A stretch of DNA of 35,908 nucleotides, taken from a gamma proteobacterium symbiont of Ctena orbiculata (lineage in GTDB: Bacteria; Pseudomonadota; Gammaproteobacteria; Chromatiales; Chromatiaceae). Below the pieces are notes generated by a model. The model searched no databases. It saw nothing but the letters and a program-made list of their open reading frames with translations, and was not told the DNA's origin. Where the stretch lies: the NCBI GenBank assembly GCA_003094535.1, contig NATV01000084.1:1-35908 (forward strand), written 5' to 3'. Below, one piece after another: positions 24,530-33,200 of the stretch; position 1 is the stretch's first letter; every line of letters begins with the position of its first letter. A program made the translations under genes and the position numbers.

Positions 24530-25760
24530 CCCGGAGGCACCCTCAACCCTAACCGTAGCCGCCGCCCGCGAGGCGATCCTTAAGAACATCACCCCGGTCC
24601 GGACTACCCTGAGACTGCCCCTGCGCGACGCCCTCAACGCGGTGCTGGCGGAGGAGATCATCTCGCCCATCGACGTGCCGGGCCATACCAACTCGGCAAT
24701 GGACGGTTACGCTATCGCCGGCCGCGATCTCCCGGAAGGTGAGTACAAGGATTTCACCCTGATCGGTACCGCCATCGCCGGTGCCCCCTTCGACCGACCC
24801 TGCGGCAGCGGCGAGACCATTCGAATCATGACCGGCGCCCCCATACCGGCGGGTACCGACACCGTGGTGATGCAGGAGCAGATCCTGCTCATCGATGAGC
24901 GCCTGGTGCGCATCGCCAAGGGTCACCGCCCGGGACAAAACGTTCGCCAGGCGGGCGAGGATATCGCCAGGGAGAGTGTCGTGCTCCATCCCGGCAGGCG
25001 CTTGACCCCCGCGGATCTGGGGATACTCGCCTCCCTCGGTTTTGCCGAGGTCAGCGTCCGCAGGCGCCCCCGTGTCGCCTTCTTCTCGACCGGCGATGAA
25101 CTGCGTTCCGTCGGTGAGCCCCTCGCCGCGGGCGAAGTCTACGACAGCAACCGGTACTCCCTCCACGGCATGTTACGCAAGGCGGATGTGGAGCTGCTTG
25201 ATATGGGTGTGGTCGGGGACGAACCCGTTGCGCTCAAGGAGGCGTTCGACCGCGCCGCCGAGGCGGCTGACATCGTCGTCACTTCCGGCGGTGTCTCGGT
25301 GGGCGAGGCCGACTATACCAAAGCGATACTGCAACAGCTTGGGGAGATGCAGTTCTGGAAGATCGCGATGAAACCGGGAAGACCCCTGGCCTTCGGCAAG
25401 CTCGCCAACAGCCATTTCTTCGGCCTTCCCGGCAATCCGGTGGCGGTGATGGTCACCTTCTACCAGTTTGTGCTTCCCGCGCTCCACTATCTCGCCACGG
25501 GCACCCCGTACCAGCCCCTGATCCTAGAGGCAGAGAGTGGTCAAGTGATTCGCAAGAAGGCAGGCAGGTACGAGTTCGTTCGCGGCCTCATGCAACGCCA
25601 GGAGGACGGTTCCTACCGGGTGGAGCCGGTGGGCCGCCAGGGTTCCGGAATCCTCACCTCCATGAGCCGGGGCAACTGCTTTATTCTGCTGCCCGAGGAT
25701 TGCGCCGGCGTGGAGAGTGGCGATAGGGTGACAGTACAGCCTTTCGACACCCTGGTGTGA
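24489..25760 (+). CDS. moeA: Molybdopterin molybdenumtransferase MoeA
   Basis: Inserts molybdate, or tungstate, into adenylylated molybdopterin made by the MogA/MoaB-type protein. It has 423 residues with PIDVPGHTNSAMDGYAI (57-73), GAPIPAGTDTVVMQE, STGDEL, YDSNRY, VTSGGVSVGEADY and the active-site FGLPGNPVAVMVTF. The ATG at 24489 overlaps mobB by 41 bases; this start gives the normal family N-terminus. It is the last gene of the operon and converges on the HTH gene at 25787. Confidence 0.95.
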   Translation: MSSQAIGSSVSCADPEAPSTLTVAAAREAILKNITPVRTTLRLPLRDALNAVLAEEIISPIDVPGHTNSAMDGYAIAGRDLPEGEYKDFTLIGTAIAGAPFDRPCGSGETIRIMTGAPIPAGTDTVVMQEQILLIDERLVRIAKGHRPGQNVRQAGEDIARESVVLHPGRRLTPADLGILASLGFAEVSVRRRPRVAFFSTGDELRSVGEPLAAGEVYDSNRYSLHGMLRKADVELLDMGVVGDEPVALKEAFDRAAEAADIVVTSGGVSVGEADYTKAILQQLGEMQFWKIAMKPGRPLAFGKLANSHFFGLPGNPVAVMVTFYQFVLPALHYLATGTPYQPLILEAESGQVIRKKAGRYEFVRGLMQRQEDGSYRVEPVGRQGSGILTSMSRGNCFILLPEDCAGVESGDRVTVQPFDTLV

Positions 25761-25786
25761 TCCAGGGCCTGTTAACACTAGGTGCT

Positions 25787-26230
25787 TCAACTATCCCTTT
25801 CCAAGCGATCGATCAAACGCACCACTATCTCCCAATCCTCGTCGGAGAGCTTGCCCTCCATGGCGGCACGCTCGATGCGGAGAATGACCTTCCTCGTCTT
25901 CGCAGACAGACGCTGCTGCATCTGATCGGCCTTCAGCAAAAGGGTCTTAAGCGCCTCGCTGTCGTTCTCGGCGACGCGATTATGATGATTTGTACGCTTA
26001 GGATGCGCATAACCCTGTTGCTGATGCTGCAGATCCATGTAGCCATCCGCAAGGTTGAGATTTTTTTCGATTCGCCGCGCCACTTCATCGCCCATGTTCC
26101 TGCGTTCGGTGACCATCTGGCTGACATGGGCAGGGACCAATCCCGCCTCTTCCGCAAATGCCCGTTGAGAACCGAAGCGTGCTATCTGCGCCAGCAGGTT
26201 AGCCTTTCGAATCGTCCTGATATTGACCAT
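25787..26230 (-). CDS. HTH (lambda repressor/Cro-like) DNA-binding protein
   Basis: 147 residues from the ATG at 26230. The N-terminal helix-turn-helix is ARFGSQRAFAEEAGLVPAHVSQMVTE (about 18-43, best part QRAFAEEAGLVPAHVSQMV), followed by RRNMGDEVARRIEKNL. The C-terminal half is a charged helical region that may dimerise. The frame is open to 26272, but an extended -10 (TGCTATGAT) ends six bases before this ATG, so the message may begin at the start codon. Target unknown; it converges with moeA. Confidence 0.75.
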   Translation of the reverse strand: MVNIRTIRKANLLAQIARFGSQRAFAEEAGLVPAHVSQMVTERRNMGDEVARRIEKNLNLADGYMDLQHQQQGYAHPKRTNHHNRVAENDSEALKTLLLKADQMQQRLSAKTRKVILRIERAAMEGKLSDEDWEIVVRLIDRLERDS

Positions 26231-26794
26231 AACCGGATCATAGCAATTTGCTACGGCGAATAGGAAGTACAAACCGTCTGTTCAACCCGGCAGAGTGGCG
26301 CCTCGCCTCCGCCACGCCAAGCGGGGAGTCAGGAAATCACTCTGTATGCCGCGATACCGGCTCCCGGTAAACACGCGTGTTGAGGTCGATTCTGGCCCCG
26401 GAGAAGAATACCAGCCCATGAACACGACAACGATCCTCAGGAGCCGGACACCCTTCTACAGGTTGGACTCGACGCTATCGACCGCCTATTTACCCGCTGC
26501 GGCTAACGGTGGGATTTGATCAGGCATAGCACCCTGTAGCGCGGAAAACAGATCTATCCTCCTCTTCCCTGGCCAGTAGCGGGCAAAACCAGGCTTGCTC
26601 AATCAACCGTGCACTCTCACTGAGTAGCCTAAAATGAGACTCAGAATCCGGGATATGCCGTAAAGATAGTGCATTTCACACACTCATTTTCAACCAGAAT
26701 ACACATATCCATCTGATTTTCATGAATAATTTTACTGGCATGTCTCTTGTAGTATTGAACGGACACAATAATACCGAGGATGAGGAACGTGCCG
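26231..26794. other. Intergenic stretch holding an acyltransferase gene fragment
   Basis: About 560 bases without an intact gene. Positions 26355-26414 repeat, with about four mismatches, part of the acyltransferase gene (28146-28205). On the minus strand the copy reads ARIDLNTRVYREPV and then stops, so it is a remnant or recombination scar. The rest holds no clear repeat, promoter or RNA. Confidence 0.7.
26355..26414 (-). pseudogene. 60-bp acyltransferase fragment
   Basis: TACCGGCTCCCGGTAAACAC and the following 40 bases match 28146-28205 except at about four positions. The encoded peptide is the same internal segment, ARIDLNTRVYREPV, as the complete protein at 27786-28868. Flanking sequence does not match, and the frame stops a few codons later. 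Confidence 0.75.
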
Positions 26795-27637
26795 ATGAAA
26801 AGACAAATACTGTTGAGCTTCCTGCTACTGGGACTGTCTCTCACTCAGACGACCTTCGCAGGCCCACGCGTTGTCGTGAGTCTGCCTGCGATCCACTCTC
26901 TTGTTGCCAATATCATGCAGGGTGTGGGAGAGCCTAGACTCCTTCACGATCAAGATGACCACCTTGCGAACACCCTGGGTCCTTTTCAAAAAAGTGAAGT
27001 ACTGACGGCGGATCTCATCATCTGGGTTGGCGCGGGACTGGAGGAGTCTCTTGCCGATATGCTGGAGAGCACCCCCCCACTGCACGACCGGACAATGACC
27101 CTATCAAACACGGTGCCTCTGCTGTTAAAGCGCAATTTTGATGGGATTGCGGCTTCACGAAAAGATTCACGAGATCTTAGATTCTGGCACGATCCGAAAA
27201 TCGCCATGATGGCGGTCAGACAGATCACCCCCACGCTTGTCCGTCTTGATCCGGCTAATACCGAGCGCTATCTGGATAATGAGATCGAGCTACTGAAACG
27301 AATCAAGCAGATGTCGAAAGAGATTGCTTCACGGTTTTCTACACAGATTGCCATTCCTGAGCGTGTCGCAACTCAGTTCTCTCAGTACTTCACGAATCGG
27401 TTCGTTATCGTAACAAAGGACTCGAGCGAAGCAGAGGGTACAGCCATAAAGGTCTCTACCAACCCCGTGAAGCACACTTGCCGTCACTATCCTGAGCAGA
27501 CACCGCAAACAGCCAACGCTACCAATTATTACTTCGAAGCCATGAAAAAAGAAGCCGACGGCATTCAAGCCTGCTCGGCACAATATACCCATGGCGAAGT
27601 TGCCAAGACCAGAGATCGAAGTAGCGTCTCTGGTTAG
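26795..27637 (+). CDS. ZnuA-like periplasmic solute-binding protein, degenerate metal site
   Basis: 280 residues from the ATG at 26795, with GAGGAA seven bases upstream. The signal peptide (1-21) ends FAG. The first lobe follows the ZnuA/TroA pattern: VVVSLPAIHSLVANIMQGVG, DDHLANTLGPFQ (one ligand-position His kept), ADLIIWVGAGLEESL and ITPTLVRLDPAN. The usual HxW motif is altered to RFWHDP, and the second-lobe HDAYGYF-type motif is absent (SQYFTNRFVIV instead). The C-terminal half is poorly conserved. It may bind another ligand or be decaying. No permease or ATPase partner lies beside it. Confidence 0.72.
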   Translation: MKRQILLSFLLLGLSLTQTTFAGPRVVVSLPAIHSLVANIMQGVGEPRLLHDQDDHLANTLGPFQKSEVLTADLIIWVGAGLEESLADMLESTPPLHDRTMTLSNTVPLLLKRNFDGIAASRKDSRDLRFWHDPKIAMMAVRQITPTLVRLDPANTERYLDNEIELLKRIKQMSKEIASRFSTQIAIPERVATQFSQYFTNRFVIVTKDSSEAEGTAIKVSTNPVKHTCRHYPEQTPQTANATNYYFEAMKKEADGIQACSAQYTHGEVAKTRDRSSVSG

Positions 27638-27659
27638 ATCCGATAGATATCAGTAGAGA

Positions 27660-27785
27660 GAAAAGGCATGGATGCCGCTCAGCGGCCTGCTTCGGTTCAA
27701 GCTGGCAACATGACAGGGAAAGGCAACTGGGCAGCCGAATCTTCCACCTGGGTGGGACCGGGGAGTTGCCCGGCCTGGCCGTTCA
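27660..27785. other. Intergenic segment with nested inverted repeats
   Basis: Between the ZnuA-like gene and the acyltransferase stop. GGCAACT (27722-27728) pairs with AGTTGCC (27764-27770), enclosing a CCACC-TG-GGTGG hairpin. GCCGCTCAGCGGC at 27673-27685 is another. It could be an RNA structure or a bidirectional terminator region; there is no T-run and I match it to no known riboswitch. Confidence 0.35.
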
Positions 27786-28868
27786 TCAGGGGATCTTGTT
27801 ATAGGGGACCGGTTCAGCGGCCTGTCCCGCTTCCCGCGCGGGCTGCTTAAATGGGAAGTAGAAATAGCTGAGAAACCGGTTTTTCGAAATGATGATCTTA
27901 CTCAGCAGCGGCAGGGTGACACTGAAGACAAAGGAGACGGCAGCAGTGAGCAGCAACCAGTCCGGGGATAGGAACTGATCCAGAAGCCATTGCATCTTTC
28001 GACCTAAAAAGTAGTGAAAAATTAGGATGAAGAGACTCGCGGATCCGAATGTCTTGAAAAATGCCTTGGCCCCTGGATAGCGGGAGAGATAGTAGGCACC
28101 CGAGATCACGAGATAGATACCGGACACGGCCGCGAGGGTCGCCAGTACCGGCTCCCGGTAAACACGCGTATTGAGATCGATTCTGGCCTCGGAGAAGAAT
28201 ACCACCAGGAAATAGATGCACCCCATCAACAGCAGCAGCGAGAATTGCGGGGTGAACGCCTTCACCTGCCGATGCAGAAAATGTCCGCTGAGGAAAAACG
28301 CCATGCTGATAAACATGAAATCGACACTCAACGGCATTCCCACCCAACTGGGTGTCTCATCGAACAGCGTGGGGGCGGCGCCACGAAACAGATTCATCGT
28401 GATCACGCCAAGCAGGATAAAACCGACGACGAGAGAGAAGCGAAACACAACGGATGTTCCATCCAGACGGAACCTGCGAACCAGAATGTAGCACGCCATG
28501 AACACCAACCACAGATGGGTCAAAAACCACATCGGCCTCCATCGAATCGTGAATCCTGTGCCGTAAAAGATGCCGAGTGCCTCCCTGAGAACACCTTCTC
28601 GTCCGATCAGGATCGTGGTCAGAAGCAGGAATATCAGGGTGGCGAAATAGGGTTTGAGCAGGGCATCGGTCTTATGGATGAAAAAATCACGGGGTGACCG
28701 CACGGTACTGAAAAACACACCCGACAGGAAAAAAAACAGCGGCATGCGAAACAGTCCCATGGCGTTATTGGCGTCCTGGAACAACGATGAGAGCTGGCTG
28801 TGATTGAAAGCCACAAGAAGAATACTGATGCCCTTGGCCACATCGACCAGGTCTACTCTTTTACCCAT
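27786..28868 (-). CDS. Acyltransferase-3 family membrane protein
   Basis: 360 residues with about ten hydrophobic helices. The N-terminus MGKRVDLVDVAKGISILLVAFNH and the following MPLFFFLSGVFF are typical of Acyl_transf_3 proteins, which O-acylate sugars, lipids or peptidoglycan across the inner membrane. The His in AFNH (residue 23) sits at the usual catalytic position. Substrate unknown. It is a single gene on its strand; a 60-bp piece of it is repeated at 26355-26414. Confidence 0.85.
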   Translation of the reverse strand: MGKRVDLVDVAKGISILLVAFNHSQLSSLFQDANNAMGLFRMPLFFFLSGVFFSTVRSPRDFFIHKTDALLKPYFATLIFLLLTTILIGREGVLREALGIFYGTGFTIRWRPMWFLTHLWLVFMACYILVRRFRLDGTSVVFRFSLVVGFILLGVITMNLFRGAAPTLFDETPSWVGMPLSVDFMFISMAFFLSGHFLHRQVKAFTPQFSLLLLMGCIYFLVVFFSEARIDLNTRVYREPVLATLAAVSGIYLVISGAYYLSRYPGAKAFFKTFGSASLFILIFHYFLGRKMQWLLDQFLSPDWLLLTAAVSFVFSVTLPLLSKIIISKNRFLSYFYFPFKQPAREAGQAAEPVPYNKIP

Positions 28869-29099
28869 ACCCCATCATCCATTATTAAGTCATGCAGACC
28901 TTCCACCCAGACTAGCCTCGAGAAAGCGTGGGTCGTCGCCAAGCATGTTTATTGTTATCTGCGCAAGTATAACGAAACCTGGATGACGAGCCAGCAACTG
29001 GCTTGAATTGAGTAAATAGATGATTATATAGCTTTTTGCTATAGATTTTTTCAGGAGCATCTTGCTACTTTCGCTCTCTGGCGCTACCATAATTCCGTC

Positions 29100-29306
29100 A
29101 TGGATATGAAGACCTATATCGAAACGGAAGGCCGCGATGCAGCCAGGCGATTGGCATTCCGGGCGGGAACCAACTATGTCTACCTGACCCAGATCGCCTC
29201 CGGCTTTCGCAAACCCAGCGGAAGACTGGCGCTGCTGCTGGAGCACCACTCCAACGGAAAACTCACCCGACACGAACTCAGGCCGGACCTCTACCCGGAA
29301 GCCTGA
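29100..29306 (+). CDS. Small Cro/YdaS-like HTH protein
   Basis: 68 residues. The segment RDAARRLAFRAGTNYVYLTQIASGFRKPS (about 13-41; key part GTNYVYLTQIASGFRKPS) is a compact helix-turn-helix of the Cro/YdaS type. Homologues are usually phage-like or host regulators recognising few bases. No ribosome site lies before the ATG, and a CATAAT sequence ends six bases upstream, so a leaderless transcript is possible. Real but of unknown target. Confidence 0.65.
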   Translation: MDMKTYIETEGRDAARRLAFRAGTNYVYLTQIASGFRKPSGRLALLLEHHSNGKLTRHELRPDLYPEA

Positions 29307-29377
29307 CCGCCGCAATCTCAGCCCGACTGCAATCGGCAGACTGCACACACCCGTGTCGAATCAATGGAATCAGCCTC

Positions 29378-29635
29378 ATGTTTAAGGGATCAGGGAAGAA
29401 ACCAGCTTCACTCACCGATGAGTTGCAGTACTACTGCCACGAGTTCAACGAATTCAACCAGCGCTGTGAAAGGATCTGCAAGGCCCTCGCGGAGATTGCC
29501 AATCAACACGAATCGATCAGCAGCTACTCTGTGCGCGGTATGCGGCACAACGCCACCTGGTTGAAGTACAGGATCAATGAGTTCAGTCGCCAGCTGCAGG
29601 CGCTCCATGAAAGGGCGCACAGGGAGGAGCGATAA
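29378..29635 (+). CDS. Small helical hypothetical protein
   Basis: 85 residues, no family recognised. The sequence is charged and helical, with a likely coiled coil through about 20-80 (DELQYYCHEFNEFNQRCERI, then AEIANQHESISSY and RINEFSRQLQALHERAHREE). No signal or membrane segment. The ribosome site is weak (GGAATC). It lies between the small HTH gene and the TetR gene on the same strand and is cytosolic if expressed. The opposite-strand frame is a shadow. Confidence 0.55.
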   Translation: MFKGSGKKPASLTDELQYYCHEFNEFNQRCERICKALAEIANQHESISSYSVRGMRHNATWLKYRINEFSRQLQALHERAHREER

Positions 29636-29794
29636 CAGCCAGCCGGTAGCTGCCCTGCCGGTCATCAGGATCGCGGGTTGCTGGAACTCACTGTGATAGA
29701 CCCTCTATCGACTATGTTTTACTTGAATTTCACTTTATATAGATATATTCTTTATTTTATGCATAGTATTTTCACATTAAGCGGAAGATAAGCC

Positions 29795-30532
29795 ATGAAA
29801 GTCAGTAAACAGGAGAAGGCGTTGACCCGTAAAAGGATCTTGCGGGCGGCTGCGGATGTCATCAGCGAAAAGGGCTACAAAACCGCCTCCATGCGTGAAA
29901 TAGCCCGCCGCGCCGAGGTGGGGGACGCCACCATCTACAACTACTTCCCAACCAAGGAGAGCCTGCTCTACGGCTATTGCGAGGAGAAACAGCGAGACGT
30001 GGCGGAAGCGCTGACGCAGATCGAGACGTTCCACGAGTACAGCCTTCGGGAGCAGCTGCAGCAGCTGACCGAGACCGAATTGGCCCTCTGGCTGCCCGAT
30101 CGCGAGTTCCTCACACAAGTCTTCACCCTGACCTTCTCCGCGCCGGTGGCGGGGGCCGTCAATCTGGCCGAGACCCGGCGCCTGTTCAACCGCATGGTGG
30201 AGGATATGATCGATGCCGCCATCGAGGCGGGAGAGATTCCCGATCAGCCTTACCGGGAGCTGTTGGCCCCCCTCTACTGGGACTACTTCACCGGCATTCT
30301 CGCCTATTGGCTGCATGACGACTCGCAGGATTTCGCCAACACCACACAGCTGGTCGACCGCAGCGTGGAGATCATCGCCACGGTGCTGCAGACGGCGATG
30401 ATCGGCAAGGCCCTCGATCTCTTCTCGTTCCTCTTCCGCAGCCAGATCAGCCGCCATCTGGAGAAGCTGGGTGACTACACCGGGCCCTGGAAAAAGGCGA
30501 AACGGCGTTTCATGGAGGGGGAGAGTGTCTGA
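29795..30532 (+). CDS. TetR-family transcriptional regulator
   Basis: 245 residues. The N-terminal TetR helix-turn-helix is TRKRILRAAADVISEKGYKT (11-30), with MREIARRAEVGDATIYNYFPTKESLL following; the rest is a helical ligand domain. Length is slightly above the usual 190-220. It heads an operon in which each following gene overlaps the previous one by four to eight bases, so it probably controls that operon. The AT-rich 29700-29794 region upstream (TTTATATAGATATATTC) is the likely promoter area. Confidence 0.92.
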   Translation: MKVSKQEKALTRKRILRAAADVISEKGYKTASMREIARRAEVGDATIYNYFPTKESLLYGYCEEKQRDVAEALTQIETFHEYSLREQLQQLTETELALWLPDREFLTQVFTLTFSAPVAGAVNLAETRRLFNRMVEDMIDAAIEAGEIPDQPYRELLAPLYWDYFTGILAYWLHDDSQDFANTTQLVDRSVEIIATVLQTAMIGKALDLFSFLFRSQISRHLEKLGDYTGPWKKAKRRFMEGESV

Positions 30533-31820
30533 CTCGATCCCCACGGGCAAACTGGCGCGCACCGGTATTGCCGGGGGCGCCCTGCTGAAGGCGGGGAGCA
30601 GGCAGCTTGGCCATGCCGCCAAGCGGCCCTTCCTCAGCGAGCCGGCGAGACGGGACCAGCGGCTGCAGCTCGATGACGATACCGCGAGGATTCTGTTCCA
30701 GGCCTTCTCCCGGCTTCGCGGCACCGCGCTGAAGATCGCGCAGATGTTGAGCATGGAGAGCAACCTGATGCCGGAATGGTTTCGCCGCGAGATGTCGAAG
30801 TCCTACCACCAGGTCCCTCCCCTGGGACGGCCGCTGGTCCGCAAACTGATCCTCCAGGAGTTCGGCAAAACCCCCGAGGCGCTCTTTGCCCGGTTCGAAC
30901 CAGAGGCCTTTGCCGCCGCGAGCCTGGGGCAGGTCCACGCCGCCACCGGACAGGACGGCGAGGAGCTGGCGGTAAAGTTGCAATATCCGGGTATCGACGT
31001 CGCCATCGACAATGACCTGCAGCTGCTTCGCACCCTGATCAAGCCTACCCGTTATGCGAAACTGATGCTCTCCTCCGTCGACGAGATCGAACAACGCCTC
31101 CATGAAGAGGTGGACTACCACCAAGAGGCGGACAACACCGAGTGGTTCAGGCGCCAGCTGCAGCTGCCTGGTGTCAAGGTCCCCGCAATCCACAGAGACT
31201 ACTCATCGAAACATGTTCTTGCCACCGAACACCTGCCGGGCCTCCACCTTGAGGCCTGGCTGGAGACTGATCCAACACAACAGGCGCGGGACCGCATCGG
31301 GCAACGACTCTATGATATTTTCGTCCACTCCTTCTATGGCCTGCATGCCCTGCATGCCGATCCCAATCCGGGCAACTATCTGTTCGCCGACGACGGCAAC
31401 CTGGGATTGCTCGACTTCGGCTGTGTCCGCTACTACTCGGCGGATTTCGTCGAGCTGATACCTGTACTGCTGCGCGCCTACATGGAGCGGGATGCAAAAA
31501 AGGTGATCTCCGCCTATCGGCGTCTCGGCATGGTGGCCGAGATGGGAGAGGATGAACTTCAGGCTTTCTACGATGAAGTGCTGCAACCCTTCGGTGACTG
31601 GCTGACCAAACCCTTCAAGGCGGGGCGATTCAATTTCGCCAACCAGGGCACGTCATACACCGCCGAGGGGTGGGCGACATTCAGCCAGCTCGCCAAGGTT
31701 CGCAAGATCAACAATCTCGCCAACGAGTTCATCTATTTCGACCGTACCTTTTTCGGTCTCTATCAGCTATTCGAAAGGATGGGTGCATGCATCGATATGG
31801 AACATCAATGGTTGGTATGA
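30525..31820 (+). CDS. ABC1/UbiB-family atypical kinase
   Basis: 431 residues from the GTG at 30525, preceded by a strong GGAGGGGG ribosome site inside the end of the TetR gene. ABC1/UbiB motifs are the Ala-rich loop FAAASLGQVHAAT, the ATP lysine in LAVKLQYPG, the catalytic HADPNPGNYLF and metal-binding LLDFGC. The usual KxGQ motif is KIAQ here (ALKIAQML). There are no C-terminal membrane helices as in UbiB, so it is closer to the ADCK/AarF-like soluble type. The role may be lipid or quinone related, which is inferred only. Confidence 0.88.
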   Translation: MSDSIPTGKLARTGIAGGALLKAGSRQLGHAAKRPFLSEPARRDQRLQLDDDTARILFQAFSRLRGTALKIAQMLSMESNLMPEWFRREMSKSYHQVPPLGRPLVRKLILQEFGKTPEALFARFEPEAFAAASLGQVHAATGQDGEELAVKLQYPGIDVAIDNDLQLLRTLIKPTRYAKLMLSSVDEIEQRLHEEVDYHQEADNTEWFRRQLQLPGVKVPAIHRDYSSKHVLATEHLPGLHLEAWLETDPTQQARDRIGQRLYDIFVHSFYGLHALHADPNPGNYLFADDGNLGLLDFGCVRYYSADFVELIPVLLRAYMERDAKKVISAYRRLGMVAEMGEDELQAFYDEVLQPFGDWLTKPFKAGRFNFANQGTSYTAEGWATFSQLAKVRKINNLANEFIYFDRTFFGLYQLFERMGACIDMEHQWLV

Positions 31821-32239
31821 ACCGGCCCCTGATGTGGGGCGGCCTGCTGAGCCTGGCCGCCGCCCTGCTCCACATGGCAATCATCGTTGGCGGCCCCGCC
31901 TGGTACCGCTTTTTCGGCGCCGGTGAGGCGCTTGCCCGGCTGGCCGAGGAAGGGTCGCCGATTCCCGCTGCGATCACCGCCCTCATCGCCCTGATCCTGC
32001 TCACCTGGAGCCTCTATGCCTTCGCCGGCACAGGCCTGATCCGCCCCCTGCCCTGGCTCAAGCGGGTGTTGATAGCGATTACCGCTGTCTATCTACTGCG
32101 CGGCATGGCACTTTTGCCGACGGCACTTTTTATGCCGCAAGCTGTCGATAGCTTTCTCATCACGAGTTCACTGACCTGCCTGGCAATCGGCATGCTCCAT
32201 CTCAGCGGTACTCGTCAGTTGATCTGGGAACTCTCATGA
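31817..32239 (+). CDS. Small four-helix membrane protein, unknown
   Basis: 140 residues from the ATG at 31817, in an ATGA overlap with the kinase gene. Four hydrophobic helices are visible (about 6-28, 47-70, 80-103 and 112-130), with no charged catalytic motif. I do not recognise a family. The overlaps at both ends with the kinase and hydrolase genes indicate a dedicated operon role, perhaps a membrane anchor for these enzymes. Confidence 0.8.
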   Translation: MNRPLMWGGLLSLAAALLHMAIIVGGPAWYRFFGAGEALARLAEEGSPIPAAITALIALILLTWSLYAFAGTGLIRPLPWLKRVLIAITAVYLLRGMALLPTALFMPQAVDSFLITSSLTCLAIGMLHLSGTRQLIWELS

Positions 32240-33153
32240 ACGACAGCAGTAGCGGCACGGCCGCGGAAAACAATCCCTTCACCAATCACCAGCTTCCCTT
32301 GGGCGTACGCCTCTATCTCAATGCCGCGAGGATCGTGTTCCGGGTCACCGGCTGGTTGTCCCCCAGGCTTGCCGGCGTGCTGGCACTGCGCCTGTTCATG
32401 ACACCACCCAGCTTTCCGATACCGCGACGGGAACTGAAGTTGAGGGAAAAGGCCGATGTTAAGGTGCTGGAGATCGATGGCGAGAAGATCGCGGTGCGAT
32501 CCTGGGGCAAGGGTCCCACGGTGCTGCTCTGCCACGGCTGGGGCGGACGCGGCACCCAGTTCTATGCCCTGATCGAGGCCCTGGCGGAGGCGGGCTATCG
32601 CGCCGTCGCCTTCGACGCCCCCGCCCACGGCGACTCGTCGGGTAAACGTACCAACATGCTGAAGGTTACCCGGACCATTGCCGGCATCAGGGAGAGGGAA
32701 CAGCCGATCCGTGCCGTGGTCGGTCACTCCTTCGGCTGCGGCACCGCCCTGCTGGCCATCGACCGCTACCGCCTGCCCTCGGACAAGGTGATCCTCTTCA
32801 GCTGCTTTACCGACACCCTGTGGATCGCGGAGCAGTTCGCCATGGCCTTCTCGATCAAAGAACCGGTGCTCAAAGCCATGCGCCGGGAGGCGAAGCGGCG
32901 CTATGCCGATCAGTTCGACAAACCCTGGGACTGGATGGATCTGTCACCGGTGAATACCATAAAAAAAGTGACCGGCGACCTGCTGTTGATCCATGACAAG
33001 CACGACACCGAAGTCCCCTACCGACATGCGCTGAAGCTCAAGGAGTTAGCTCCGGAGATTCAACTGTTGACCACCGAACGGCTGGGACATAAGAAAATAC
33101 TCAAGAACAGGGCGTGTATCGATGCCTGCATTACACACATAAGCAGCGAATGA
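32236..33153 (+). CDS. Alpha/beta hydrolase
   Basis: 305 residues. The oxyanion motif is HGWGGRGTQFY, the nucleophile elbow GHSFGCG (Ser in the centre), the acid is probably Asp in HDKHDTEVPY, and the His is in GHKKIL near the end. The N-terminal hydrophobic region (about 24-52) may associate with the membrane. Substrate unknown; given the ABC1-like kinase and membrane partner, a lipid ester is plausible. It starts in a four-base overlap and ends the TetR operon. Confidence 0.9.
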   Translation: MNDSSSGTAAENNPFTNHQLPLGVRLYLNAARIVFRVTGWLSPRLAGVLALRLFMTPPSFPIPRRELKLREKADVKVLEIDGEKIAVRSWGKGPTVLLCHGWGGRGTQFYALIEALAEAGYRAVAFDAPAHGDSSGKRTNMLKVTRTIAGIREREQPIRAVVGHSFGCGTALLAIDRYRLPSDKVILFSCFTDTLWIAEQFAMAFSIKEPVLKAMRREAKRRYADQFDKPWDWMDLSPVNTIKKVTGDLLLIHDKHDTEVPYRHALKLKELAPEIQLLTTERLGHKKILKNRACIDACITHISSE

Positions 33154-33200
33154 ATCGCATTCACCTACTGATTACATTATACGAGATATGAGGTAGCGAA

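Noticed and set aside
27660-27785. Known riboswitch (cobalamin, c-di-GMP, Moco)
   Set aside because: Stems are present but the conserved core bases of these classes are not.
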